Origin: Tragulus kanchil | Lineage: Eukaryota > Chordata > Mammalia > Artiodactyla > Tragulidae | Length of the DNA: 64,000 bases | Direction: 5' to 3' | NCBI GenBank assembly: GCA_022376925.1 | Contig: JAIOJX010000001.1 | Location: forward strand, 37,976,170-38,040,169 | In this document: positions 31,910-43,324 of the stretch, one piece after another | Numbering within the stretch: the stretch's first letter is position 1 | Layout of the letters: every line of letters begins with the position of its first letter | The notes under the pieces: generated by a model | The model's input: only the letters and a program-made list of their open reading frames with translations | Databases searched by the model: none | Told to the model about the DNA's origin: nothing | Made by a program: the position numbers and the translations under genes

Positions 31910-33589
31910 CTGAAAGAAAAAAAAAATAAGCCTTATTTCTATTTCTTTTAAAAGTCAGATACAGGCCAACTCATGTGGAAAGGTAGTCTCCCACAGTTTT
32001 AATCACAAAAAAATTAATAAATAAAAACTCTATGTTAGAGAATGTTTGCCACTTTCCCTAGGTGCAGAAATACATATGATATGCCATGATTTCTGTATAA
32101 TGATAAATGGAAAGTAAGAGCATTCATGTGTGCCCGTATGTACAGATGAAAATCAAAGAATATACAAAAGAAGTTAATAAAAAATATTTCCTTTGCAAGT
32201 TGTGCTGGGAACTAGGCAAACAGGAGTCACAGGTGAGATTTTCCCCTGTATCCTCCATTATACTTTTTTTTTTCTCTCATACTTCTTGATTCATGTGACG
32301 ATAACACCCACAAATTAAACAGACTAAAGATAACAAACGCATTCTTTTCTTTTCTTTTTTTTAAATTTTTGTAGCTTAGACATTTATTTTATTTTATTTA
32401 TCTTTTGGGGAGTGGGGCGAGGAGGGAGGAGGATGGGCGGGCCACTTCTATTGGTCTTTCATTTCTCTATTTATACCCGTCTTTGTTCTTTGGCCCGCGT
32501 GGGCCTCCCATCGCGGTGGCCTTTGTTGTCACAGAGCGCCAGCTCTGGGCGCATGTGCCCCAGAGCTTCAGTTCGGTAATTGGACACATTGGTCCAGCCG
32601 CTCCGCGGCACGTGGGATCTTCCCAGGCCAGGGATCGAACCGGCGCCCCTTGCACTGCAAGGTGGTGTCCTTACCCACTGGACCACCAGGGGAAGCCACA
32701 TTCTTTTCTTTTCTCTCTCCATCCATGATGCCAAACACAAAATACCAAGTATCTCTACCCAATGTTACATAAATAGAAAACTTGAAAGCATTGTAGAAGT
32801 TACTTCTTTCAAATAAAACCAAAACTCGAAGTCCAGTTAACAGAAATCATACTCAGGGAGACAGAAACAGTGACAGAGTAAATACATCTTTGCCTAAGAA
32901 TAAAGAGACTGTATTTGGAATGCTGGGATGTTCCTTTTCTTTCTACAAGTTTTTGTAAAATGTTGAATTTCAGTGAAAAAAACCCCATTCTTTGAAACAG
33001 TGAGCAATAACTTTTCCTAAATTGCGTCCTTTGCCTTGCATTCTTCTGATCCCTTCTTTCCTACGTATCTCCTATATCGCCATTTTTCTTGCCCCCTTCC
33101 CCCAGTTCCTGCCATTTATACTGGGCATACAAAAAGAATATGGGCTATCTTTCCACAGACGCACAGAACAGTGCAGTATCTACTAAAATATTTTTAAAAT
33201 ATTTTCAGTAGCACTTAGAAAATTACCTAAAACCTAATTTTAAGAGCTTCTTACACCAACATAAAGCTGAATTAATTCATAACACTACTCAGACCGTATT
33301 CTGGATTTAATTGAAACTATCATTTCATGTGAAATGCTCCACCATTAGGAGCTTATGTCTGAGCGCTAAAAGTTAAAATCCAAGGCTAAGATCTTCACTG
33401 AGTAATATAACACACATGTATCACCATGGATGGGAAATGTTGTTAAAAGAAAAAGGAATTAAGTTACATGAAAGATTAAGCATCTAATAAAAGTACCTCA
33501 TTTACAAATGGCATGACATAATCAATAAAATACTCTGATAAATATACTGTTTCACTAAAAATTAAACCAAAATATGTAGTGCATATAAA
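31910..33589. other. Intron of gene B
   Basis: Holds the reverse SINE at 32400-32696. I see nothing else in it. Confidence 0.5.
32400..32696 (-). mobile_element. tRNA-derived SINE (CHR-like variant), reverse
   Basis: Reverse copy ending in the complement of the head (ctggaccaccaggggaagcc). Flanked by cattcttttcttttct repeats at about 32341 and 32700, a target-site duplication. Lies in an intron of gene B. Confidence 0.85.
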
Positions 33590-33809
33590 CTTAAATTTTT
33601 AAAATTTCATTATATGGAAGGATTTTTAAATCTCTTATAAAGTTTATCATTATCAATACCAATTTTTACTTAATCATACCAGTGAGAAGATTACTTATTT
33701 AACTATCTGGGCAAAGTAGCATTTACTATACCTTAATTCTTAATATTTTAACACTAAAACTTTCAGAGATCTGTGTTTTTTAAAAAAATCAAATTTGAAG
33801 ATGTTTTAC

Positions 33810-33919
33810 CTTCATGTGATATTTTAAAGAATCCAAGTCACTGAACTGATCATTGCAGTTTGGACAAGGTCTTACCACAAGTGTTCCAGCTTTATTAGGA
33901 GTTGATGAGGTATTTGTAC
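33810..33919 (-). CDS. Tandem copy of gene B first finger exon
   Basis: Same 110-nt exon as 34894-35003. This copy is the one directly upstream (in transcript sense) of the exon at 31909, so the chain TNTSS…HMK to YCCPDM is in frame from here (phase 0). It belongs to the lower unit of the 33590-34666 / 34670-35753 duplication. Confidence 0.65.
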
Positions 33920-34068
33920 CTAAAATAAATTAAGGAGCTTTATGTTTCCAAATTTTTCTTTTTTTAACTAGAAAACCAATCATGAATAGCAGTTTTAAAT
34001 TCATCACAATTTCTGACATTTATGCATAAATAAAACAATTTCTTTTTATACTCCAGATTCATATTTAC

Positions 34069-34230
34069 TTTCTGAGGAGGTAAAGGAAGATGTCACTGAA
34101 AGATAGTTATTCACAGACATTGAAGTACAAGGATTTATGTCAGAAACACTTTCATTGGTCTCTGGCTCTTTTGGATTCACACTGTTTATTTGACAAGTAT
34201 CAGAATGTTTGATTTTAGGCACAGTTTCAT
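34069..34230 (-). CDS. Tandem copy of gene B pre-finger exon
   Basis: Same 162-nt exon as 35153-35314, with the same splice sites and frame, in the lower unit of a 1.08-kb direct tandem duplication. If the duplication is real the transcript would carry a repeated exon pair. If it is an assembly artefact, one copy is spurious. The near identity and the join in A/T-rich sequence favour an artefact. Confidence 0.6.
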
Positions 34231-34893
34231 CTAGACCGACAATGATTAAAATAGTTGGAAGGATATCTGAAATTGGTTTAGTATGGAATACTGCTTACAA
34301 ATGCTACGAAAATGGCCTTATATTTAAAATTAAGTAAAAATACTTAGGAGACAAAGGGTATATAATTGAATTATGATATTCTACCACAGACAATGAAGAA
34401 TGACCAAAATTCCTATGATCAATAGGTAGAAATAAACTGCACAAACAGCCACTATGGTCTCCACAGTTCAAACAATTCATGAAATAAACTCTATGCCAAG
34501 AATGCATGCTAAATGTTTTCACATGAAGAAATTTATATGCTAATTTAAAATCTAATCTATCTTAAGGAGGAGAAACTCCTTAAGATACTTAAAAAAAATC
34601 CTAAGATGTCTCATGGAAAACTGAGTTGGTTCTTTCCCCGCTTAACAACCTGCTGGGTAGTTGGCATATAAATTTAAAATTTTTTAAAATTTCATTATAT
34701 GGAAGGATTTTAAATCTCTTATAAAGTTTATCATTATCAATACCAATTTTTACTTAATCATACCAGTGAGAAGATTACTTATTTAACTATCTGGGCAAAG
34801 TAGCATTTACTATACCTTAATTCTTAATATTTTAACACTAAAACTTTCAGAGATCTGTGTTTTTTAAAAAAATCAAATTTGAAGATGTTTTAC

Positions 34894-35003
34894 CTTCATG
34901 TGATATTTTAAAGAATCCAAGTCACTGAACTGATCATTGCAGTTTGGACAAGGTCTTACCACAAGTGTTCCAGCTTTATTAGGAGTTGATGAGGTATTTG
35001 TAC
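34894..35003 (-). CDS. ZNF280C-like: ZNF280C-like gene B: first zinc-finger exon
   Basis: A 110-nt exon with acceptor after tacctaaa read on the minus strand (…tag|GTACAAATACC) and donor gtaaaa, phase 1 in and phase 0 out. The peptide contains TNTSSTPNKAG, then RPCPNCNDQFSDLDSLKYHMK: the first ZNF280 finger with Cys-x2-Cys and a His, completed by the CCPDM motif of the next exon. A second, identical copy occurs at 33810-33919 in the adjacent tandem unit. Confidence 0.8.
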
Positions 35004-35152
35004 CTAAAAAAAATTTAAAGGGAGCTTTATGTTTCCAAATTTTTTTTTTAACTAGAAAACCAATCATGAATAGCAGTTTTAAATTCATCACAATTTCTGA
35101 CATTTATGCATAAATAAAACAATTTCTTTTTATACTCCAGATTCATATTTAC

Positions 35153-35314
35153 TTTCTGAGGAGGTAAAGGAAGATGTCACTGAAAGATAGTTATTCACAG
35201 ACATTGAAGTACAAGGATTTATGTCAGAAACACTTTCATTGGTCTCTGGCTCTTTTGGATTCACACTGTTTATTTGACAAGTATCAGAATGTTTGATTTT
35301 AGGCACAGTTTCAT
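35153..35314 (-). CDS. ZNF280C-like: ZNF280C-like gene B: Ser/Thr-rich pre-finger exon
   Basis: A 162-nt exon with acceptor gtctag and donor gtaaat, phase 1 in and phase 1 out. Key stretches are KIKHSDTCQINSVNPKEPET and VSDINPCTSMSV, which follow the Ser/Pro-rich segment just upstream of the first finger in ZNF280C (pattern KHPSTSKVNSV...KKPKT). The frame is open. An almost identical copy lies at 34069-34230 in the neighbouring tandem unit, and only one of the two is likely to exist in the genome. Confidence 0.75.
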
Positions 35315-36133
35315 CTAGACCGACAATGATTAAAATAGTTGGAAGGATATCTGAAATTGGTTTAGTATGGAATACTGCTTAAAAATGGTACGAAAAAGGC
35401 CTTATATTTAAAATTAAGAAAAAATACTTAGGAGACAAAGGGTATATAATTGAATTATGATATTCTACCACAGACAATGAAGAATGACCAAAATTCCTAT
35501 GATCAATAGGTAGAAATAAACTGCACAAACAGCCACTATGGTCTCCACAGTTCAAACAATTCATGAAATAAACTCTATGCCAAGAATGCATGCTAAATGT
35601 TTTCACATGAAGAAATTTATTTTCAAATTTTAAAAATCTAATCTATCTTAAGGAGGAGAAACTCCTTAAGATACTTAAAAAAAATCCTAAGATGTCTCAT
35701 GGAAAACTGAGTTGGTTCTTTCCCCGCTTAACAACCTGCTGGGTAGTTGGCATTCTCCATTCAATTCCTATTAAATAGGCAAAGTAGAAACAACTCATCT
35801 TGAATATCTTGAATGTCAACACCTCACTTACTTACGTGAAAAGGTCTGGAGTTAGTATGATGGCTTTCAAACCATGTTCCCTTGAGCCTAATGCTTCCAT
35901 GTAAGGGAATTCAGTGGGCACAGATGGAGACCCTCTCCTCATATATGTTTATTAGATTTTTACAATAAATTTTTGATTGAATAGAGATTTCATTCCTAAA
36001 AATGGTTGTGAGTTTGAAAACCATCACCTTAAAGATGAAAGAATTATGCAGTTTGGGGTATTTGCAAAAGAAGTGGGACTATTTGGGCTATAACCAGACC
36101 CAGAGAAAGTCCCTCTGGAAAATAACACACCAC

Positions 36134-36332
36134 TGGGCTTCCCAGGTGGAGCAGTGGTAAAAGAGTTTGCCTGCCAATGCAGGAGACACAGGTTCAATCC
36201 TTGGGTGGGGCAGATCCCCTGGGGTGGGAAGCGACAACTCACTCCAGCAGTTTTGCCTGGAAAATTCCACGGACAGAGGAGCCGGGAGGGCTACAGTCCA
36301 TGGGGTCACACCGTGTTGGACACGTCTGAGCA
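36134..36332 (+). mobile_element. Bov-A2-type SINE
   Basis: Head gggcttcccaggtggagcag, body actcactccagcagttttgc, ggctacagtccatggggtca. Confidence 0.8.
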
Positions 36333-36757
36333 CACACGCATATATTTTTGTGATGAAGATTCTAAACCTACATATATCTTAATGCTTCCAGCTGTATACT
36401 GACAGAGAAACAGGAGGCATATGCCAGGAAAATGAGGGTATTGCATCCGTGGGTTCCTCTGTCAAATCTGTGTTTCATTCTCTGAGGTAACATAGAAAGG
36501 ATTTTTTCCCATCTTCAAACACATCATTATTGGCGGCTTTATTGCAGGCACTTAGAACTGATTTCTCTGTAATTACACTTAACAGTCTTCTCAGATGCTC
36601 AGGTTAACTGAACAACCAATGAGCGCTGGTATTTTGCACTAGGCAACTAGCTATCCAATAGGTTGTTTTACATACATCATTTTTACGGCATGCATAAATC
36701 TCCAAGTTAAGCAAGATCACTCTGAGCTCAATACTTTCTGATTCTGATTAAACTTAC

Positions 36758-36875
36758 TTTTCTCTGTTCCCTCTGGCTCGTGCTGTTCACTATCCTCAAC
36801 AGTACCAATAAACATAGTCTCTCCTTCTTCAAACTCAAGTTCAAAGCCAGCCCCTTCCAAGAACCGATGATCACC
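36758..36875 (-). CDS. ZNF280C-like: ZNF280C-like gene B: candidate acidic first recognisable exon
   Basis: Seen: a 118-nt open segment flanked by tag on the 5' side and donor gtaagt on the 3' side. The peptide is acidic and runs GDHRFLEGAGFELEFEEG, then ETMFIGTVEDSEQHEPEG. It leaves phase 1, which joins in frame to the next exon at 35314. The motif MFIGTVED resembles the (F/I)VG(E/V) motif near the N-terminus of ZNF280 proteins, but I cannot align the rest. Exon status rests on splice signals, phase and composition. It could be a lineage-specific exon. Confidence 0.5.
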
Positions 36876-37369
36876 CTAGACAGGGGTCCATTAAGTATGC
36901 TTTGAACGCACAGTACATATTATCATGATCGTCATTCTGAGGCAGGACATGGACAGGCTCCAGGCTAGGCATTTACAACGGCCCCCTGTTCTCACCTCCT
37001 GGTGTGAGACGAAGATGAGTTCCAGGAGGATATTTGGTACCAGCCCCTGTTTATAGTTCCTGAAGCTAGAGACCAAGGGGCTCCAGGGCCACATATCTGT
37101 GACTGGACTGCTATCTATATTTTGAAATCTAAACCTTGCTATAAAAAACCCGCAACAAGAATAGGGTAAATAACCGGACACTGAGCATTTTTATGGTAGG
37201 GACAGAGTGGGATTGAACCCTGTTGAAAGGTCAGGAGGTCATATATTTCCCATCCTTGGGGCAAGGGGACATTTCATATGCGAGAAAGGCTCCTTGGGGT
37301 CAGAAAGGAGGGCACCACCCCAAACTATGCGATGTTAAAACCTTTACATAGGCCTCTGCCCAGAATCCA

Positions 37370-37527
37370 TCCTGGGAAAAAGTTGCTGCTATATGCTGGG
37401 AGGGCCCTGGGGTAGGTCAGGAGTGGGCAAAGAGAGCAGATAATTGGCTGAAGGTCAGCAAAGACCCAGAAGAACTGAACCACACACACGACTTAACCCC
37501 CCCTTCCTTACCCCCGGGGATCTCTGC
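37370..37527 (-). promoter_or_regulatory. Inverted, truncated copy of the 5' module flank
   Basis: The reverse complement matches the sequence at about 61.13-61.25 kb and 63.15-63.27 kb (…ggttcagttcttctgggtct…, …gcccactcctgacctacccc…). It lies just upstream, in minus sense, of gene B's first recognisable exon and is cut by the N gap. It supports gene B starting near here on the minus strand. Confidence 0.5.
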
Positions 37528-38027
37528 NNNNNNNNNNNNNNNNNNNNNNNNNNNNNNNNNNNNNNNNNNNNNNNNNNNNNNNNNNNNNNNNNNNNNNNNN
37601 NNNNNNNNNNNNNNNNNNNNNNNNNNNNNNNNNNNNNNNNNNNNNNNNNNNNNNNNNNNNNNNNNNNNNNNNNNNNNNNNNNNNNNNNNNNNNNNNNNNN
37701 NNNNNNNNNNNNNNNNNNNNNNNNNNNNNNNNNNNNNNNNNNNNNNNNNNNNNNNNNNNNNNNNNNNNNNNNNNNNNNNNNNNNNNNNNNNNNNNNNNNN
37801 NNNNNNNNNNNNNNNNNNNNNNNNNNNNNNNNNNNNNNNNNNNNNNNNNNNNNNNNNNNNNNNNNNNNNNNNNNNNNNNNNNNNNNNNNNNNNNNNNNNN
37901 NNNNNNNNNNNNNNNNNNNNNNNNNNNNNNNNNNNNNNNNNNNNNNNNNNNNNNNNNNNNNNNNNNNNNNNNNNNNNNNNNNNNNNNNNNNNNNNNNNNN
38001 NNNNNNNNNNNNNNNNNNNNNNNNNNN
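37528..38027. other. Assembly gap, 500 N
   Basis: Exactly 500 N, as at 19512. Contig order and orientation across it rest on scaffolding only. Confidence 0.95.
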
Positions 38028-38640
38028 ATCTAGGCTAAGAGGGAAAAAAACTCGTGGTCACATTGTATAATTACATTTATCTGGAATGTATACAGAAGAG
38101 GCAAGTCCATAGAGACAAAGCAGATGGGTGTTTTCCAGGGGCTATGAGGAGGAAGGAATGGGGAACAACTGCTCCATGGTTTACAGGGTTTTCATCTCAG
38201 GATGATGACAGTGTTTAGGAACTTTATTATAGAGATGAGCGTTGCACAACACTGTGAGTGTCCTAAATGCCACTTAATTGTTCATTTTTGAATGATTCAT
38301 TCTAGGGTATGTGGAGCTTCTACCAAACGGAAAAGAAAAGAAGAAGAAAAAACGTGTAGCAAACTAGGAAAACAAAGGAAACTTCCTTAAGCTAACCTAT
38401 ACCTAATAAAAGTTGATAGCTAGCGTAATGACAAGAGGAAGGAAAAGAAGGACCTGGAGAAGGGTCATGCCTGGCTCGAGGGACAGCAGCAGGACTGATG
38501 GGCAAGGGGAACAGCAGTATGAGATGGGGCCTGAGAGGGGCTGTGGACCTTGCAGTATAGGGCCTTACAGGCGACGGTGGAGATTTGACTTTTACTCTGG
38601 GATAGGAAGCCAGTAGTGGATTTGGAACAAGGGAGCGTTT
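38028..38640. other. Start of contig C, no gene recognised
   Basis: Unique-looking sequence after the gap. Nothing coding or repetitive that I recognise. Confidence 0.4.
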
Positions 38641-39410
38641 TTGGTTTTTTACTTACTTCGTATAATAAAGGGTAAAGAAGTATAGTTGATTTACAGTGTT
38701 TCAGGTATACACCAAAGCAATTCAGTTATAGATAGATAGGTGCATGCTTTTAAGTACTTTCCATTACAGGTTGTCCCAGGATGGTGAATATGGTTCCCTG
38801 TACTATACAGTAAAATCCTTGTTGTCTGCTTTGTATATAGTAGTGTGTATCCGTTCATCTCAAACTCCAAATCCATCCCGCTCCCTCTCCCCTTTGGTAA
38901 CCGTAGATTTGTTTTCTATGTCTGTGAGTCTATTTCTGTTTTGTAAATAAGTTCATTTGTATCATTGTTTTAGAGTCCACGGGGAAGTGATATCATAAGA
39001 TACTTGTCTTTCCCTGTCTAATTTCACTTATCATAATAATCTCTAGGTCCATCCCCATGTTGCTTCACATGGCATTATTTCAATCTTTTTTGCGGCTGCA
39101 TAGTCTCCCATTGTATTTGTGTCTGTGTGGGGGTGTGTAGCCCACGTCTTCTTCATCCATTCATCTGTCAGTAGACGTTTAGTTATCGTCCATGCCTCCC
39201 TTGGCTGTTGTAAATAGTGCCGCTATGAACATTGGGGTTCATGTATCCTTTTGAGTTGGAGCTGTTTCCAGATATATGGGCTGCAGTGGGATTACTAGAT
39301 CATATGGTAACTTAAGCTTTTTAAGGAACCTCCATACTGGCTGTACCAGTTCCCATTCCCACCAACAGTGTAGGACTCCCTTTTCTCCACACCCTCTCCC
39401 GATGAATACA
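38641..39410 (-). mobile_element. L1 3' region, antisense
   Basis: Starts with the complement of an L1 end (gtaaagaagtatagttgattt) and runs through the familiar 3'UTR and ORF2-end stretch in antisense (ctctaggtccatccccatgt, atcatatggtaac, ccatactggctgtacc, cccaccaacagtgtag). No open reading frame is retained. Confidence 0.75.
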
Positions 39411-41080
39411 GGAGCGTTTTATACCTCCATGAAAACCAAAACTTCTTCAGTACAGTCAAAGGATCACTCTACTGCTGACTTGAGAAGAAGACGCAGAATC
39501 GGGGAGGGTCGAATAGGGCAGGGCCGCTTGGAAGCTGTCATAATTCATAATCTAGGTGTGTGTGTGAGATAACAGTCATTTGGATTAGGGTGGTAAGAGT
39601 GCGCGTTTATAAGTAGTTCAATTGGGGCAGTAGTGTGAAAGTTGAGCCAACGGAATTTGATGATTGGATGTGAGATGGGAGTGAAAAAGTGTTGTGGGGG
39701 ACAGCACACTCGTTAGCCTAAGCAAGTGTGAAAACGATGTTGATATTAAGTGAAATGGGAAAGGCTAAATAAGAGAGGAGGAGATTTGGGAGGGAAGGTG
39801 GAGACGGTGATTTGGGAGAGATTTGAATTTGAGATGCCTACTAGATACCCAAGCGGGGCAGTCATGCACATTTCTCATGTGCGAGCTTGGAGTTTAGGGG
39901 GAGAGGTCCAGGCCATGAGGAACATTTCACTCTTGTAAGTCACAAGGCTGTATGACATCTCCAAGGGGTAGAGCAGAGGCTGAGAATGGCCAAGGTCCAC
40001 AGATGGAGCAGTTAGAGCGATGAAAAGGAACTGGCAGAGAAGATGGAGGCATGGCTAGTGATGGAAGAAGAACAGCAGGGAAGTAAGCATATCGTCCCTT
40101 TGGTATTCGATCACCTGGAAAATCTGGCTCTTGTCAACCAACTTGGAGCAGCTACTGTGCTGCTCCTGCACTGTTTCCAATCCTTCATACTGAAAAATGA
40201 CCTATTTACCCAAGCCACTTGATTGTATGGTGGTATGAAGGGAGTTCCGCTTTGAAATAAGGGAGTCCTGGGTTTCACTCCTGGGTTGGAACCTAGCCAG
40301 CTGTATAGCTTCCAGTGAATTACCTCAACTTGTCATGCCTCGGCTTCCTCATCAGAGTGGGGTGCGTGTGTATATATGTGTGTGTGCGTGTGTGTGTGTG
40401 CGCGAGCCATGTATATAAATAAATAATTTGGCACCGGTCTAGCAAGTAGTAGGCTCTCCATAAACGCTGCTGCTTGCCCTAGTACCATGAATGTTAGTGC
40501 TATTTCTGCTGCTGCCCCTGCCATGATTGCTCTCATCTCTGTTGCATTATTATTCCTGCTGGAAGAAGACCGTGGGAACTACACACCAGTGAAGCCTTCC
40601 CATTGAAAGCTTTCGAGGCAATCCATCAGCACGGTGGTGGCCTGTAACTTTGGCCTGTGGTTCCCAGGCCTGGCAATACATTCCTCCCAGCTGTGCGGTG
40701 GAGGACATCTTAGCACAGAGCTTCAGTTACACTTGGTATAATTCGCTAATGTTGGAAACGAGGGCACTTCTGACTTTGCCTGTCAAGATGATGATAAGAC
40801 ACTGACTCATTACAAAAGGAGTGCAGAGTGCAGTCTGCTTTGGAGGCAACATTTCTTTTATGCTGAAAGAATCCCATCATTACAGAAAACTTTTAAATGG
40901 TTACTACCAGGAGTTCCTTTCCAGGGATCTCGCCTGCTTATGCAGCACTAGCGTTTTTAAGGAAAAGTGTCGTGGTAAATACCAGCAGGAAAGTAGCCTT
41001 TCCTTTAGTAAAACTTTGAAATAATTGCAAAGTGTCTGCTTTTCTCAGATGTTAAGGATATTTTCAGTAGAGGTGGAAAC
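39411..41080. other. Intergenic sequence with MIR
   Basis: One MIR with a TG run, otherwise nothing recognised. Confidence 0.4.
40225..40475 (+). mobile_element. MIR SINE with (TG)n
   Basis: Sense MIR pattern ggagtcctgggtttcactcc, gcctcggcttcctcatcaga, then a (TG)n run at 40365-40402 and agcaagtagtaggctctcca. Confidence 0.55.
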
Positions 41081-41175
41081 TGCTCTGTTGGCTCCTTTTT
41101 ACCTCCTCTTTCCTGCCCTCCATTTCCTCCATCTACCTGAGTAGGTTAATTATAACTAGAACAGAAGGAACACTT

Positions 41176-41478
41176 TGAAGAGGAGAATTAAAACTTACAC
41201 TTAGTTAGAAATAACTTCATGCTTGTTCTGCTCCTGTAAGACATGCCTGCTCTGCTCTGTGACGGCCCGCACTTGTAACCCATAGCTCTGTAATTGCCCG
41301 TGCCCATAACCCATAGCAACTCTCGTGCTTTGTAACCCTATAAAAGAAAAGCGCACTTTGCGCATGTGGCCAGAACACTAGAGCACTAGCTCTTCGGGAA
41401 CCACCAGCATAATAAACCTGAGTTTTGCAACCCTCCGAGTGTGTTGCTTGGTTTCTCAATGGTTTGATTTCTGGAACA
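41176..41478 (+). mobile_element. ERV long terminal repeat (5' LTR, 5' limit uncertain)
   Basis: An LTR-like block with tataaaag at about 41338, a polyadenylation signal aataaa at about 41410, and a terminal CA at 41477-41478. A primer-binding site follows four bases later at 41483. I could not fix the start of the LTR by a matched 3' LTR. The long minus-strand open frame over it (41217-41774) shows no protein family and I do not call it. Confidence 0.65.
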
Positions 41479-41482
41479 CTGC

Positions 41483-41859
41483 TGGAGCCCCCAGCGAGAT
41501 TCCAGCTACGTTGGCCCCTTGAGCCACCCAGACTAGTGGCTCTGCCAGGTCCCGGCAGAGGAGCTCTGGGCAAACGAGGAGGCACGCTACCTGACAGTTT
41601 TCCAGGTTCTCCTCTGAACCAGTGCTCCAACACTCCAGACCGCGGAGCCCAAGCCAGACTCATTGGAGGGATGGACCAGCTCATCAGCAACGGCCACAGA
41701 ATAAGGTAAGGCCCCAGGGCACAGCACCGAAGCCAGGCAGGTCCTGTCTCCAGATGGAAGAGGAGCCTCATCACTTCCTACGGTCTTCAGTAAGAAGGCC
41801 ACCAGTTCGGGACGTTCCCAGCGGAGGAAGGCACGTGGTAAACTCTGTTCTGAGTGTGT

Positions 41860-41898
<39 letters not shown>

Positions 41899-42208
41899 TG
41901 TGGTCTCCTAGAGATATTCCTCCTGAGACTAATGTTCAACGCTACTCTGGCTGGTTGCTCTCTAGACTTGCCTTGGGACTTCCTTTTGTCTTTGTGTTGT
42001 GTTGAATGTCATGTTTTCTGCATTCTGTGTCTTTCTCCTTATGTCTCATATTTTGAGATGGTCTTCCTAAGAAACGTCAAAGCAGCTGATTTGTCTTCCT
42101 CAGCTCTTGTCTCATCACAACAAAACTCTGGAGAGATGGACCAAAGGGTATAGAATAACCAATAGGTTACAACTCAATTCAGCCCAAGCAGACGGACCTT
42201 TTATGAGA
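41483..42208 (+). mobile_element. ERV 5' leader with tRNA-Thr-type primer-binding site
   Basis: The 18 bases at 41483-41500 match the complement of the 3' end of tRNA-Thr(UGU) at all but one position. A splice-donor-like aaggtaagg occurs at about 41704-41712 and a (TG)n run at 41850-41893. No gag, pol or env coding is visible before the tandem duplication begins at 42215, so this is a coding-less remnant. Confidence 0.6.
41850..41903. repeat. (TG)n microsatellite in ERV leader
   Basis: tgtgtg run with two interruptions. Repeated at 42966-43019 with the same length in the tandem copy. Equal length in both copies argues against two independent loci. Confidence 0.95.
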
Positions 42209-42214
42209 ATCCAG

Positions 42215-42975
42215 CTGCTCTGTTGGCTCCTTTTACCTCCTCTTTCCTGCCCAACCGTAGGTTAATTATAACTAGAACAGAAGGAACACTTTGAAGAGGA
42301 GAATTAAAACTTACACTTAGTTAGAAATAACTTCATGCTTGTTCTGCTCCTGTAAGACATGCCTGCTCTGCTCTGTGACGGCCCGCACTTGTAACCCATA
42401 GCTCTGTAATTGCCCGTGCCCATAACCCATAGCAACTCTCGTGCTTTGTAACCCTATAAAAGAAAAGCGCACTTTGCGCATGTGGCCAGAACACTAGAGC
42501 ACTAGCTCTTCGGGAACCACCAGCATAATAAACCTGAGTTTTGCAACCCTCCGAGTGTGTTGCTTGGTTTCTCAATGGTTTGATTTCTGGAACACTGCTG
42601 GAGCCCCCAGCGAGATTCCAGCTACGTTGGCCCCTTGAGCCACCCAGACTAGTGGCTCTGCCAGGTCCCGGCAGAGGAGCTCTGGGCAAACGAGGAGGCA
42701 CGCTACCTGACAGTTTTCCAGGTTCTCCTCTGAACCAGTGCTCCAACACTCCAGACCGCGGAGCCCAAGCCAGACTCATTGGAGGGATGGACCAGCTCAT
42801 CAGCAACGGCCACAGAATAAGGTAAGGCCCCAGGGCACAGCACCGAAGCCAGGCAGGTCCTGTCTCCAGATGGAAGAGGAGCCTCATCACTTCCTACGGT
42901 CTTCAGTAAGAAGGCCACCAGTTCGGGACGTTCCCAGCGGAGGAAGGCACGTGGTAAACTCTGTTCTGAGTGTGT

Positions 42976-43014
<39 letters not shown>

Positions 43015-43324
43015 TGTGGTCTCCTAGAGATATTCCTCCTGAGACTAATGTTCAACGCTACTCTGGCTGGTTGCTCTCTAGACTTGCCTTGGGACTTCCT
43101 TTTGTCTTTGTGTTGTGTTGAATGTCATGTTTTCTGCATTCTGTGTCTTTCTCCTTATGTCTCATATTTTGAGATGGTCTTCCTAAGAAACGTCAAAGCA
43201 GCTGATTTGTCTTCCTCAGCTCTTGTCTCATCACAACAAAACTCTGGAGAGATGGACCAAAGGGTATAGAATAACCAATAGGTTACAACTCAATTCAGCC
43301 CAAGCAGACGGACCTTTTATGAGA
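42215..43324 (+). repeat. Tandem copy of the LTR-leader segment (pair with 41081-42208)
   Basis: Repeats the LTR, primer-binding site (about 42599) and leader at offset 1116, nearly base for base. The start of the second unit lacks part of the pyrimidine-rich stretch seen at 41110-41140 (ctccatttcctccatctacc). Two LTRs separated by an intact leader and no body are not how a provirus looks. Confidence 0.8.

Larger units (their letters stand above)
33590..35753 (-). repeat. Tandem pair 33590-34666 / 34670-35753
   Basis: Offset about 1084. Duplicates two gene B exons and their introns. Confidence 0.9.

Noticed and set aside
41217..41774. Minus-strand open frame of 185 codons over the LTR and leader
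   Set aside because: Antisense to a recognisable LTR with its signals on the other strand; no retroviral or other domain seen.
41854..42153. Frames with long Cys-Val repeats
   Set aside because: Translation of the (TG)n microsatellite.
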